DNA of 64,000 nucleotides from Solirubrobacter pauli. GTDB lineage: Bacteria; Actinomycetota; Thermoleophilia; Solirubrobacterales; Solirubrobacteraceae. Below are positions 46,072 to 55,426 of this stretch, piece after piece. The notes beneath the pieces were generated by a model. That model saw nothing but the letters and a program-made list of their open reading frames with translations, did not search any database and was not told where the DNA came from. The stretch spans positions 3,829,426-3,893,425 of the forward strand of contig NZ_RBIL01000001.1 of NCBI RefSeq assembly GCF_003633755.1, read 5' to 3'. How positions within the stretch are numbered: the stretch's first letter is position 1; every line of letters starts with the position of its first letter. The position numbers were made by a program, and so were the translations under genes.

Positions 46072-47141
46072 CGGAGCTTCTTCGCCCGCACGCCGAGCAG
46101 TCGTTCGCCGAGGAGCTGGCGGCGCTCGAGCGCGTCGACGACCGGCCCAAGCCGCCGCGCTGGCGGCTGTCTCCGTGGGCGGTCACCACGTACGTCCTCG
46201 GCGGGGAAGCCGACGGCGTCACGATCACGCCCAAGTACGTCGGCCGCCGCCGGCTCGTCGAGCTCGCCGTCGCCACGCTCGCGACCGACCGGGCGCTGCT
46301 GCTGCTCGGCGTCCCGGGCACGGCGAAGACGTGGCTGTCCGAGCACCTCGCGGCCGCGGTCTCCGGTGACTCCACGCTGATCGTGCAGGGCACCGCCGGC
46401 ACCCCCGAGGAGGCGCTCCGGTACGGCTGGAACTACGCGCGGCTGCTTGCCGAGGGCCCTACGAAGGACGCGCTCGTCCCCGGCCCGGTCTATCGCGCGA
46501 TGCAGGACGGCAAGCTCGCCCGCGTCGAGGAGCTCACGCGGATCCCGTCCGACGTGCAGGACGCGCTGATCACGATCCTGTCCGAGAAGGCGCTGCCGAT
46601 CCCGGAGCTCGACGACGAGGTCCAGGCCGTCCAGGGGTTCAACGTCATCGCCACCGCCAACGACCGCGACCGTGGCATCAACGAGCTGTCGTCCGCCATG
46701 CGCCGCCGGTTCAACACGGTGGTCCTGCCGCTCCCGGACTCGGCCGACGAAGAGGTCGAGATCGTCAGGCTGCGCCTCGACAGCGTCGGCCAAGCGCTCG
46801 AGCTGCCTCCGGCGACGAGCGCGCTCGAGGAGATCCGCCGTGTCGTGACGATCTTCCGGGAGCTGCGCAGCGGCGTCACCGAGGACGGCCGCACGAAGCT
46901 CAAGTCGCCGTCGGGCACGCTGTCCACGGCCGAGGCGATCAGCGTCGTCACCAACGGGCTCGCGCTCGCCACCCACTTCGGCGACGGTGAGCTGTCAGCG
47001 GAGGACGTCGCCGGCGGGCTGACCGGCGCGGTCGTGCAGGACCCCGTCGCGGACAAGGTCGTCTGGCAGGAGTACCTCGAGGCGGTCGTGCGCGAGCGCG
47101 ACGGCTGGGGCGCGCTGTACCGGGCCTGCCGGGCGCTGTGA
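46068..47141 (+). CDS. MoxR-family AAA+ ATPase
   Basis: A 357-aa AAA+ protein. Walker A is GVPGTAKTWLSEHL (about residues 81-94). The Walker B region reads GKLARVEELTRIPSDVQDAL, with Glu-Glu where Asp-Glu is usual. Sensor 1 is NVIATANDRDRGINELSSAM and the arginine segment is RRRFNT. MoxR ATPases partner with VWA proteins to remodel or activate clients, often inserting metals. It overlaps its neighbours by 4 nt on both sides, and a VWA gene is two genes away. Confidence 0.92.
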   Translation: MTELLRPHAEQSFAEELAALERVDDRPKPPRWRLSPWAVTTYVLGGEADGVTITPKYVGRRRLVELAVATLATDRALLLLGVPGTAKTWLSEHLAAAVSGDSTLIVQGTAGTPEEALRYGWNYARLLAEGPTKDALVPGPVYRAMQDGKLARVEELTRIPSDVQDALITILSEKALPIPELDDEVQAVQGFNVIATANDRDRGINELSSAMRRRFNTVVLPLPDSADEEVEIVRLRLDSVGQALELPPATSALEEIRRVVTIFRELRSGVTEDGRTKLKSPSGTLSTAEAISVVTNGLALATHFGDGELSAEDVAGGLTGAVVQDPVADKVVWQEYLEAVVRERDGWGALYRACRAL

Positions 47142-49297
47142 CCCACACGGTCTTCGGGATCCGCCACCACGGCCCGGGCAGCGCCCGCACCCTCGAGCGA
47201 GCGCTCGCGCAGCTCGAGCCGGACGCGATCCTGATCGAAGGCCCGCCGGAAGCCGACGCCCTGCTCGCGCTGGCGTCGAGCGAGGACATGGCGCCGCCCG
47301 TCGCGCTCCTCGCCTACGTGCCGGACCGCCCCGGCACCGCCGCGTTCTGGCCGTTCGCCCGCTTCTCGCCCGAGTGGCGCGCGATCCTCTACGCGCACGC
47401 GCACGAGATCCCCGTCCGCTTCAACGACCTCCCGGCCGCGAACTCGCTCGTGCAGGAGCGCCGGCCGCGGCGGAAGGTCCGCGAGGACCCGCTGGGAGCG
47501 CTGGCCGAGGTCGCCGGCCACGGTGACGCCGAGCGCTGGTGGGAGGACGTCGTCGAGTCCCAGCGCGAGGGCCTCGGCGCGTTCGAGGCGTTGATCGAGG
47601 CGATGGAGGCGCTGCGTGAGGCGTTCCCGGATGACGACCCGCGCGAGGAGCAGCGCGAGGCGTCGATGCGCCAGCAGATCCGCAAGGCGATCAAGGACGG
47701 CGCCACCAACATCGCGGTCGTGTGCGGCGCCTGGCACGCGCCCGCGCTCACCACGCTCGGGCCCGCCGCGCCGGACGCCCGGACGCTCAAGGGCCTGCCC
47801 AAGACGAAGATCGCGATGACCTGGGTGCCGTGGACGTACGGGCTGCTCGCGCGCGAGTCGGGCTACGGCGCCGGGGTCGACTCGCCCGCCTGGTACGACC
47901 AGCTCTTCGACTCCGGCGACGAGCCCGTCCCGCGCTGGCTCGCGCGCGCCGCCCGGCTGCTGCGCGCCGAGGGCCTCGACGCCAGCGCCGCCCAGGTGGT
48001 CGACGCGACCCGTCTGGCGACCGCGCTCGCCGGCATCCGCGACCGGCCGCTCGCGGGTCTCGACGAGCTCCTGGACGCGACCCGGTCCGTGCTCTGCTTC
48101 GGTTCCGAGATCCCGCTGAAGATCGTGCGCGAGGAGCTGGTCGTCGGGCACCGCCTCGGCGAGGTCCCCGAGGACACGCCGATGGTCCCGCTCCAGCAGG
48201 ACGTGTCCCGCCTCCAACGGCGCCTGCGGCTCAAGCCCGAGGCACAGCGCAAGGAGGTCACGCTCGACCTGCGGCGGGAGAACGACCGCGAGCGCAGCCG
48301 CCTGCTCCACCGCCTCAACGTGCTCGACGTGCATTGGGGCGAACCGGTCGAGGCGCGCGGGCTGGGCACGTTCAAGGAGGCGTGGCACCTCGAGTGGCAG
48401 CCGAGCCTCGCCGTCGACCTGATCCACGCCGGCCGGTGGGGGACGACGGTCGAGGCCGCGGCGGGAGCGCGCGCGAGCGCGGCCGCGTCCGGCCAGGACA
48501 GCGTCGCCGCGCTGGCGACGCTTGCCGACGCCGTGCTGCTCGCCGACCTTCCGGCCGCGCTGGAGGCCGTGCTGCGCGCGCTCGCGGACCTCGCGGCGCT
48601 GGACCGCGACACGGCCGACCTGATGGCCGCCGTCCCGCCGCTCGCCGGCATCCTCCGCTACGGCGACGTGCGCGGCAGCGACACCAGCGCGGTCGCCGGC
48701 GTGCTGCGCGGGATCGTGCTCCGCAGCGCGGTCGGGCTCCCCGGCGCGGGCGTCGGCGCGGACGAGGAGACGGGCACGAAGCTGGCGGAGCTCGTCGACG
48801 GCGTCAACAGCGCGCTGGCGCTGCTCGAGGACGCCGACCTCACGCGCGCCTGGCGGGAGTCCCTGCTGCGCGTCGCGAACGCCGACCGCCTGCCCGGCAC
48901 GCTCGGCGGCCGCGCCACCCGGCTCCTGCACGACGCCGGCGAGCTCGACTCGACGCAGGTCGCCCAGGCGATGGCGCGCGCGCTCTCCCCGGGGGAGGAG
49001 CCGGAGCGCGGTGCCTCGTGGATCGAGGGCTTCATCGGCACCAGCGGGCTCGTGCTCGTCCACGACCCCGAGCTGCTCCGCGTCCTCGACGACTGGATCG
49101 AGCAGGTCGGCCCGGACGCCTTCACCAGCGTCCTCCCGCTCCTGCGTCGCGCGTTCTCCGTGCTGCCCGCGGGCGAGCGCCGGCGCCTCGGCGAGCGGCT
49201 CAAGCGCGGCGCGCAGGCCGCGCCCGAGCCGGCCGCGCCGATCGACCTCGACCGCGCACGCCCGGCGCTCGAGACCCTCGCGAGGTTGTTGACGTGA
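47138..49297 (+). CDS. DUF5682-like protein (TraB/EreA-type fold)
   Basis: A 719-aa protein. The N-terminal 230 residues contain FGIRHHGPGSARTLERAL, ILIEGPPEADALLAL and AVVCGAWHAPAL, a pattern shared with the TraB/TIKI/erythromycin esterase-like superfamily in which His and Glu residues form a possible hydrolase site. The remaining 490 residues are helical repeats. I associate this architecture with DUF5682, a regular partner of MoxR and VWA in Actinobacteria. Function is unproven; a peptidase or esterase client of the ATPase is one idea. Confidence 0.75.
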   Translation: MTHTVFGIRHHGPGSARTLERALAQLEPDAILIEGPPEADALLALASSEDMAPPVALLAYVPDRPGTAAFWPFARFSPEWRAILYAHAHEIPVRFNDLPAANSLVQERRPRRKVREDPLGALAEVAGHGDAERWWEDVVESQREGLGAFEALIEAMEALREAFPDDDPREEQREASMRQQIRKAIKDGATNIAVVCGAWHAPALTTLGPAAPDARTLKGLPKTKIAMTWVPWTYGLLARESGYGAGVDSPAWYDQLFDSGDEPVPRWLARAARLLRAEGLDASAAQVVDATRLATALAGIRDRPLAGLDELLDATRSVLCFGSEIPLKIVREELVVGHRLGEVPEDTPMVPLQQDVSRLQRRLRLKPEAQRKEVTLDLRRENDRERSRLLHRLNVLDVHWGEPVEARGLGTFKEAWHLEWQPSLAVDLIHAGRWGTTVEAAAGARASAAASGQDSVAALATLADAVLLADLPAALEAVLRALADLAALDRDTADLMAAVPPLAGILRYGDVRGSDTSAVAGVLRGIVLRSAVGLPGAGVGADEETGTKLAELVDGVNSALALLEDADLTRAWRESLLRVANADRLPGTLGGRATRLLHDAGELDSTQVAQAMARALSPGEEPERGASWIEGFIGTSGLVLVHDPELLRVLDDWIEQVGPDAFTSVLPLLRRAFSVLPAGERRRLGERLKRGAQAAPEPAAPIDLDRARPALETLARLLT

Positions 49298-49318
49298 CAA
49301 TGAACGTCCAGGACGTTT

Positions 49319-50452
49319 ATGTCTGAGGAGCGGCTCAAGCGCTGGCGGCTCGTGCTCGGCGGGGAGGAGGCCGACGGCACGCAGGTGCAGCTCAGCAAGC
49401 AGGAGCGCGACATGGACGGCGCGCTCGACGCCGTCTACGGTGACCGCCGCGGCGGCCTGGGCGGCAGCGCGCCCAACGTCGCCCGCTGGCTCGGCGAGCT
49501 GCGCAGCCACTTCCCGTCGGGGGTCGTGCGCGTCGTGCAGCAGGACGCGATCGACCGGCTCGGGCTGCACCGGCTGCTGCTCGAGCCCGAGGTGCTCGAC
49601 AACGTCACGCCCGACGTGCACCTGGCCGCGACGCTCATGAGCCTCAGGGACGCGCTGCCGGAGTCCAGCCGGACGGTCGCGCGCCGGATCGTCCGGCAGG
49701 TGGTGGAGGACATCGAGCGCCGGCTGGCCGACCGCACGCGCAGCGCGGCCCGGGGCGCCCTCGACCGCAGTGCTCGCACCTCGCGCCCCAAGCCGTCCGA
49801 GATCGACTGGGACCGCACGATCAAGGCCAACCTCAAGCACTACCAACCGCAGTACCGCACCGTCGTGCCGGAGCGCCTGGTCGGCCACGCCCGCCGGAGG
49901 CGCTCGCTCGCCGCGAACCTGATCCTGGCGCTCGACCAGAGCGGGAGCATGGGCGCGAGCGTCGTCCACGCGGGCGTGCTCAGCGCCGCACTCGCCTCGA
50001 TCCCGGCGCTGGACACGAAGGTGATCGCGTTCGACACGAGCGTCGTGGACCTCACCGAGCAGCTCGACGACCCGGTCGAGCTGCTGTTCGGCATCCAGCT
50101 CGGCGGCGGCACGGACATCGACCAGGCGCTCGGCTACTGCCAGACGCTGGTGAGCCACCCCGCCAAGACGGTCATGGTGCTCGTCACCGACCTTTACGAG
50201 GGCGGCGACCCCGAGTCGATGCTACGCCGGGCAGCGAGCCTGATCCGCAGCGGTGTGCGCGTGATCGTCCTGCTCGCGCTCGCGGACGACGGCGCTCCGT
50301 TCTACGACCGCGCCCACGCCGCCGCCTTCGCCGCGCTCGGCGCGCCCGTGTTCGCCTGCACGCCGGACCAGTTCCCCGAGATGCTGGCGGCGGCGCTCGA
50401 GGGTCGCGACGTCGGCGCCTGGGCGGCGGACGCGGACATCGCCGTGGTGTAG
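49319..50452 (+). CDS. VWA domain protein
   Basis: A 377-aa protein. The N-terminal 190 residues are helical and charged (RRIVRQVVEDIERRLADRT). The C-terminal VWA domain has an intact metal-ion-dependent adhesion site: LILALDQSGSMG (DxSxS), the Thr in LGGGTDIDQAL, and VLVTDLYEGGD. It is the usual adaptor for a MoxR ATPase and ends the operon. It starts 21 bp after the DUF5682-like gene. Confidence 0.92.
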   Translation: MSEERLKRWRLVLGGEEADGTQVQLSKQERDMDGALDAVYGDRRGGLGGSAPNVARWLGELRSHFPSGVVRVVQQDAIDRLGLHRLLLEPEVLDNVTPDVHLAATLMSLRDALPESSRTVARRIVRQVVEDIERRLADRTRSAARGALDRSARTSRPKPSEIDWDRTIKANLKHYQPQYRTVVPERLVGHARRRRSLAANLILALDQSGSMGASVVHAGVLSAALASIPALDTKVIAFDTSVVDLTEQLDDPVELLFGIQLGGGTDIDQALGYCQTLVSHPAKTVMVLVTDLYEGGDPESMLRRAASLIRSGVRVIVLLALADDGAPFYDRAHAAAFAALGAPVFACTPDQFPEMLAAALEGRDVGAWAADADIAVV

Positions 50453-50462
50453 CTTCCCGGCC

Positions 50463-50804
50463 ATGTTCCGGGGGATCGGGCGGATGGTGGTCGGCGTGTC
50501 CGACCAGGACGAGGCACTCGCGTTCTACCGCGACGTGCTGGGCTTCGTCGTCCTCCACGACTCCGACGAGGAGGGCTTCCGGTACCTGCACATGGGCGTG
50601 CCCGGGCAGCCCGGCACCGGCATCTGGCTGATGCCCGGCGCGGCCGAGCACGACCGCCCGCTGCTCGTGCTCTTCACCGAGGATCTCGCCGGGGTCGTGT
50701 CGGCTCTGGAGCGCCACGGGGTAGAGCGGTGGGCACAGACCGCGACGTCGCTGCACTTCCGCGACTGCTGCGGGAACGTCATCGTCGCCGCCGTGGAGTC
50801 ATGA
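50463..50804 (+). CDS. VOC (glyoxalase/dioxygenase fold) protein
   Basis: A 113-aa protein with the paired beta-alpha-beta-beta-beta modules of the vicinal oxygen chelate fold (MVVGVSDQDEALAFYRDVLG, FVVLHDS; LVLFTEDLAGVVSALERHGV, SLHFRDCCGNVIVAA). Members include glyoxalases, dioxygenases and antibiotic-binding proteins. Specific activity cannot be read from the sequence. It lies 10 bp after the VWA gene. Confidence 0.82.
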   Translation: MFRGIGRMVVGVSDQDEALAFYRDVLGFVVLHDSDEEGFRYLHMGVPGQPGTGIWLMPGAAEHDRPLLVLFTEDLAGVVSALERHGVERWAQTATSLHFRDCCGNVIVAAVES

Positions 50805-50872
50805 GCCGCCTCTGGTCCGAGAGCATCCGCCGCCTGAGCCTCTTCATCGAAGGCCTGCTTCGGCGCAGGTAG
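50801..50872 (+). CDS. Possible 23-aa amphipathic peptide
   Basis: An ATG overlapping the VOC stop (ATGA) opens a frame for a 23-residue peptide beginning MSRLWSESIRRLSLF and ending RRR. It has alternating Arg and Leu/Ile/Phe, so would form an amphipathic, membrane-binding helix. cysS starts 18 bp later. It may be a genuine microprotein or chance. Confidence 0.3.
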   Translation: MSRLWSESIRRLSLFIEGLLRRR

Positions 50873-50890
50873 GCAGCTACGCTCCGGTGC

Positions 50891-52236
<1,346 letters not shown>

Positions 52237-52240
<4 letters not shown>

Positions 52241-53529
52241 GCCCCGCACCGCGTAGAGGCGGAGGCGGCGCCGGCGGCGGACGCTCCGGCGGCCCCGGGC
52301 GCGGCGGCTCCGGCCGTGGCGGCGCCGGTGGTGGCCGCTCGGGCGGCTCCAGCGGCGGCGCGGGCCGTGGCGGTTCGGGCGGCGGCTACGGCGGCGGCTC
52401 GGGGCGTGGCGGTTCGGGCGGTGGCGCGGGCCGTGGCGGTTCGGGCGGCGGCTACGGCGGCGGCGCGAGCCGTGGCGGTTCGGGCGGTGGCGCGGGCCGT
52501 GGCGGTTCGGGCGGCGGCTACGGCGGCGGCTCGGGCCGTGGTGGCGCCGGCGGCGGCTACGGCGGCCGATCGGGTGGCGGCTCCGGCCGCGGCGGGTCGG
52601 CGGGCGGCGGCTCCGGCGGCCGTGGCGGTTCGGGCGGCGGCTCGAGCCGTGGCGGCTACGGCGGCGGCCCCGGCCGTGCCGGCTCGGGCCGTGGCGGCCC
52701 GGGCGGCGGGCGCTCCGACGGCGGTCGCGGCGCCTTCGGGCCCGGCGGCACGTTCCGCGGTGCGCCCGGCCGGCCCGACGCGCCCGGCGGAGACTTCGAG
52801 TATCAGCCGCCGCCGCCCGAGGGCGCGGTCACGTCGCGCAAGATGGTCGTCTACGGCGTGCATCCCGTCGCGGAGGCGCTGCGTGGGCGTCGGGCCGTGC
52901 ACCGCGTCTGGGCGACCGAGCCCGGGCCGTACGGCAACGCGAAGGTGAGCATCGTCAGCGCCGAGGAGATCACCGAGCGCGCGGAGACCGACGCGCACCA
53001 GGGCGTCGCCGCGCTGGTCGACCCGTACATCTACGTCGACGAGGCGGAGCTGCTCGCCGTCGAGAACCCGTTCATCATCGCGCTCGACGAGATCACCGAC
53101 CCGCAGAACCTGGGCGCGATCGCCCGGACCGCGGAAGGCGTGGGCGTGACCGGGCTCGTCATCCCGGAGCGACGGGCCGCCGAGGTCACCCCGGCCGTCT
53201 GCAAGGCGTCCGCGGGCGCGGTCGAGCACCTGCCGATCGCGCGCGTCCGCAACCTCGCCGACTTCCTGGCCGACGCCAAGGAGAAGAAGTGCTGGGTCTA
53301 CGGCGCCGCCGCCGGGTCGAGCACGCGCTACGACCAGCCGGACTACACCGGCGGCGTCGTCGCGGTCATGGGCGCGGAAGGCAAGGGGCTCAGGCCTCGA
53401 GTCGCCTCGATGTGCGACGACCTCGTGTCCCTGCCGCTGCTCGGCAAGGTGGAATCCCTCAACGTCTCCGCCACCGCGGCGGTGCTGCTGTACGAGATGT
53501 TGCAGCAGCGACTTGACGCATCGACATAA
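52237..53529 (+). CDS. rlmB: 23S rRNA 2'-O-methyltransferase RlmB-type with long RG/GY-rich N-terminus
   Basis: A 430-aa SpoU/TrmH-family methyltransferase. The catalytic half (about 205-430) has KMVVYGVHPVAEALRGRRAV (substrate-binding domain) and the knot motifs DEITDPQNLGAIARTAEG, VVAVMGAEGKGLRP and LPLLGKVESLNVSATAAVLL. The first 180 residues are nearly all Gly, Arg, Ser and Tyr in RGGSGGGYGGG-like repeats, far longer than the short basic leader usual in the family. Such RGG tracts bind RNA and can drive condensation. Start ATG overlaps the cysS stop. Confidence 0.93.
52252..52760 (+). repeat. Tandem repeats coding the RG-rich tract of rlmB
   Basis: About 500 bp of imperfect tandem units such as CGTGGCGGTTCGGGCGG and GGCTACGGCGGCGGC, coding GRGGSGGGYGGG. 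Several units are almost identical, so the tract can change length by slippage or recombination and is prone to assembly error. Confidence 0.8.
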
Positions 53530-53669
53530 CCCTGCCACCCTGAGGTCTCATCAAGGTGAGCTTTAGGGTTAGCGATGGCCCTCAAGCTCACCGTCTATCC
53601 CTGGCGCCGCGGGAGGTGTGCGCCACAAGCGTTCAGGCCAGCAATGGCCTGGAAAGGACCCCTGCGCTC
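53530..53669 (+). promoter_or_regulatory. Structured leader ahead of the sigma factor gene
   Basis: This 140-bp gap holds three hairpins: 53555-53568 with 53579-53592 (14 bp, one mismatch), 53602-53607 with 53620-53625 (6 bp), and 53634-53640 with 53645-53651 (7 bp closed by a GCAA tetraloop). The first could end rlmB transcription; the set may be an RNA leader. I could not match it to a known riboswitch or a tRNA. Confidence 0.5.
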
Positions 53670-54320
53670 GTGGCACGAATTGCTCCCACAAAGTCTCAAG
53701 CTCAAGTTCACCTTGATGACGCCTATCTCCTCGCTCTCGCCCGTCAGGGCAGCCCTGACGCGTATGACCGGCTCGTCCGGCGTTATGCGTCCTTCGTCCG
53801 CCTGAAGGCGTCGTCGTACTTCCTCGTCGGCGGCGATTCCGAGGACCTGATCCAGGAGGGCCTCGTCGGCCTCTACAAGGCGATCCGCGACTTCCGCCCG
53901 GACCGCGAGTCCTCGTTCCGCAACTTCGCGGAGCTGTGCATCACCCGCCAGATCATCACCGCGGTCAAGACGGCGACCCGCAACAAGCACACGCCGCTCA
54001 ACGGCTACGTGTCCTTCAGCGCGACGCCCGCCGGCGCGTCCGACAACGAGCCGAGCCTCGATGAGATGCTCCCCGGGTCGACCGTGCACGACCCGGTCAA
54101 CCAGGTGATCTCGTCCGAGGAGCTCCGCTCGCTCGTGGCCTGCCTGTCGACCGTGCTGTCCGACCTCGAGTCGCGTGTGCTGTCGCTGTACCTCGACGGC
54201 CACTCCTACACGGACATCGGCGAGCGCATCGGCTGCGACTGCAAGACGGTCGACAACGCCCTGCAGCGCGTCAAGCGCAAGGTCGGTGCTCACCTGAACT
54301 CGCGGGCCGTTCTGAACTAG
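53670..54320 (+). CDS. Sigma-70 family factor, SigH-like
   Basis: A 216-aa RNA polymerase sigma factor. Region 2 is YDRLVRRYASFVRLKASSYF ... DLIQEGLVGLYKAIRDF (core binding and -10), followed by SFRNFAELCITRQIITAVKT. Region 4 is LSDLESRVLSLYLDGHSYTD, IGERIGCDCKTVDNALQRVK (-35 HTH). It resembles Bacillus SigH in layout and the factor that follows rlmB in other Actinobacteria. I chose GTG 53670 giving MARIAPTKSQAQVHLDDAYL, preceded by GGAAAGGA; an upstream GTG at 53556 lies in the hairpin region. Confidence 0.9.
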   Translation: MARIAPTKSQAQVHLDDAYLLALARQGSPDAYDRLVRRYASFVRLKASSYFLVGGDSEDLIQEGLVGLYKAIRDFRPDRESSFRNFAELCITRQIITAVKTATRNKHTPLNGYVSFSATPAGASDNEPSLDEMLPGSTVHDPVNQVISSEELRSLVACLSTVLSDLESRVLSLYLDGHSYTDIGERIGCDCKTVDNALQRVKRKVGAHLNSRAVLN

Positions 54321-54339
54321 AGCGGCTCATACTGCTCTC

Positions 54340-54699
54340 ATGCTCTGGCTGATCATCATCCTGATCGTTCTCGTCGTGCTCGTCGTCGGCGGCATCATCG
54401 CCCGCAACCGGCAGCTCGCCAGCACCCGTCCCGCGTTCGAGCGTGCGCTCGCGCAGGTGGAGCGGGATCTCGTCGCGGCTGCGGCGAGCGACCGCGGCTG
54501 GGACCGCGCCCTTCTTGAGGCGGCGGCACGGCGGATCGTCCACGAGCGCTTCGGCTCCGAGCCGGAGCAGCTCACGCTCGTGGAGGTGATCGACAAGCCG
54601 GGCACCGACGCCGACCAGGCCGTGTTCGACGCTCGCGTGGGGACCGCCCGCGAGCGGGTCGTCCTCGGCCGGTCCGGCGGGGAGTGGGTGGCCGCCTAA
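54340..54699 (+). CDS. Small membrane-anchored protein
   Basis: A 119-aa protein with one N-terminal transmembrane helix (LWLIIILIVLVVLVVGGIIA) and a cytoplasmic charged domain (AFERALAQVERDLVAAAASD, LLEAAARRIVHERFGSEPEQ). No family recognised. It follows the sigma factor by 19 bp and is convergent with the LOG gene, overlapping it by 4 nt. Confidence 0.65.
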   Translation: MLWLIIILIVLVVLVVGGIIARNRQLASTRPAFERALAQVERDLVAAAASDRGWDRALLEAAARRIVHERFGSEPEQLTLVEVIDKPGTDADQAVFDARVGTARERVVLGRSGGEWVAA

Positions 54700-55421
54700 G
54701 CGGCCTTGCGCTGGAGGCGCGGACGTCGGTGCTCGACGGCGTCCAGCGCCCCGTGGCAGTCGTCCGGGTCGTCCGTGACGAGGAGCGACTCGACGTCCTG
54801 CGGGCTGATGTAGCCGTCGGCGAGCATCGAGCTCGTGAGCCAGTCGACCATCCCGCCCCAGTACGTGCGGTCGAACAGCACGATCGGGAAGTGGCGGATC
54901 TTCTGCGTCTGGCGCAGGGTGGCGGCCTCGAACAGCTCGTCGAGCGTGCCGAACCCGCCGGGGAAGACGACGAAGCCGCTGGCGTAGCGGACGAACATCA
55001 CCTTCCGCGTGAAGAAGTAGTGGAAGTTGATGCCGATGTCGCAGTAGTCGTTGAGCGACTGCTCGTGCGGCAGCTCGATGCCGAGGCCGATGCTCGTCGC
55101 GCCGACGTCCCTCGCCCCGCGGTTGGCGGCCTCCATGATCCCGGGGCCGCCGCCGGTGATGATCGCGTAGCCCTGCTCACCGAGATGCGCGGCGAGCTTG
55201 CGCGCGTCCTGGTAGCGCGGATGGTCACGCGGCGTGCGCGCCGAGCCGAAGATCGACACCGCCTTGCCGACGTGGTTGAGCTGCTTGAACCCGGCGCGCA
55301 GCTCGTCCTGGATGCGCAGGACGCGCTGCGCGTCGGTGTACTCGGAGAGGATCGCGAGCGTCTCGGCCTCGAGCAGCTCCTCGTCGTCCGAGGTGGGGTG
55401 GCGTGGTTCCGGCTGCGTCAC
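54696..55421 (-). CDS. LOG-family Rossmann protein
   Basis: A 241-aa protein of the TIGR00730/LOG family (cytokinin riboside 5'-monophosphate phosphoribohydrolase-like), which cleaves nucleoside monophosphates at the glycosidic bond. Signatures are VSIFGSARTPRDHP, AIITGGGPGIMEAANRGA and the active-site FVVFPGGFGTLDELFEAAT. GTG 55421 lies 5 nt after the stop of the DUF2339 gene. The true substrate in this organism is unknown. Confidence 0.9.
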   Translation of the reverse strand: MTQPEPRHPTSDDEELLEAETLAILSEYTDAQRVLRIQDELRAGFKQLNHVGKAVSIFGSARTPRDHPRYQDARKLAAHLGEQGYAIITGGGPGIMEAANRGARDVGATSIGLGIELPHEQSLNDYCDIGINFHYFFTRKVMFVRYASGFVVFPGGFGTLDELFEAATLRQTQKIRHFPIVLFDRTYWGGMVDWLTSSMLADGYISPQDVESLLVTDDPDDCHGALDAVEHRRPRLQRKAA

Positions 55422-55426
55422 CGGAT

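Noticed and set aside
52252-52760. CRISPR-like array
   Set aside because: The repeats are short, imperfect, in frame and code a Gly/Arg tract; there are no unique spacers or cas genes.
53530-53669. A tRNA or a known riboswitch (SAM, ydaO) before the sigma factor
   Set aside because: No T-arm consensus or CCA-type acceptor, and the conserved riboswitch cores are absent; only generic hairpins are supported.
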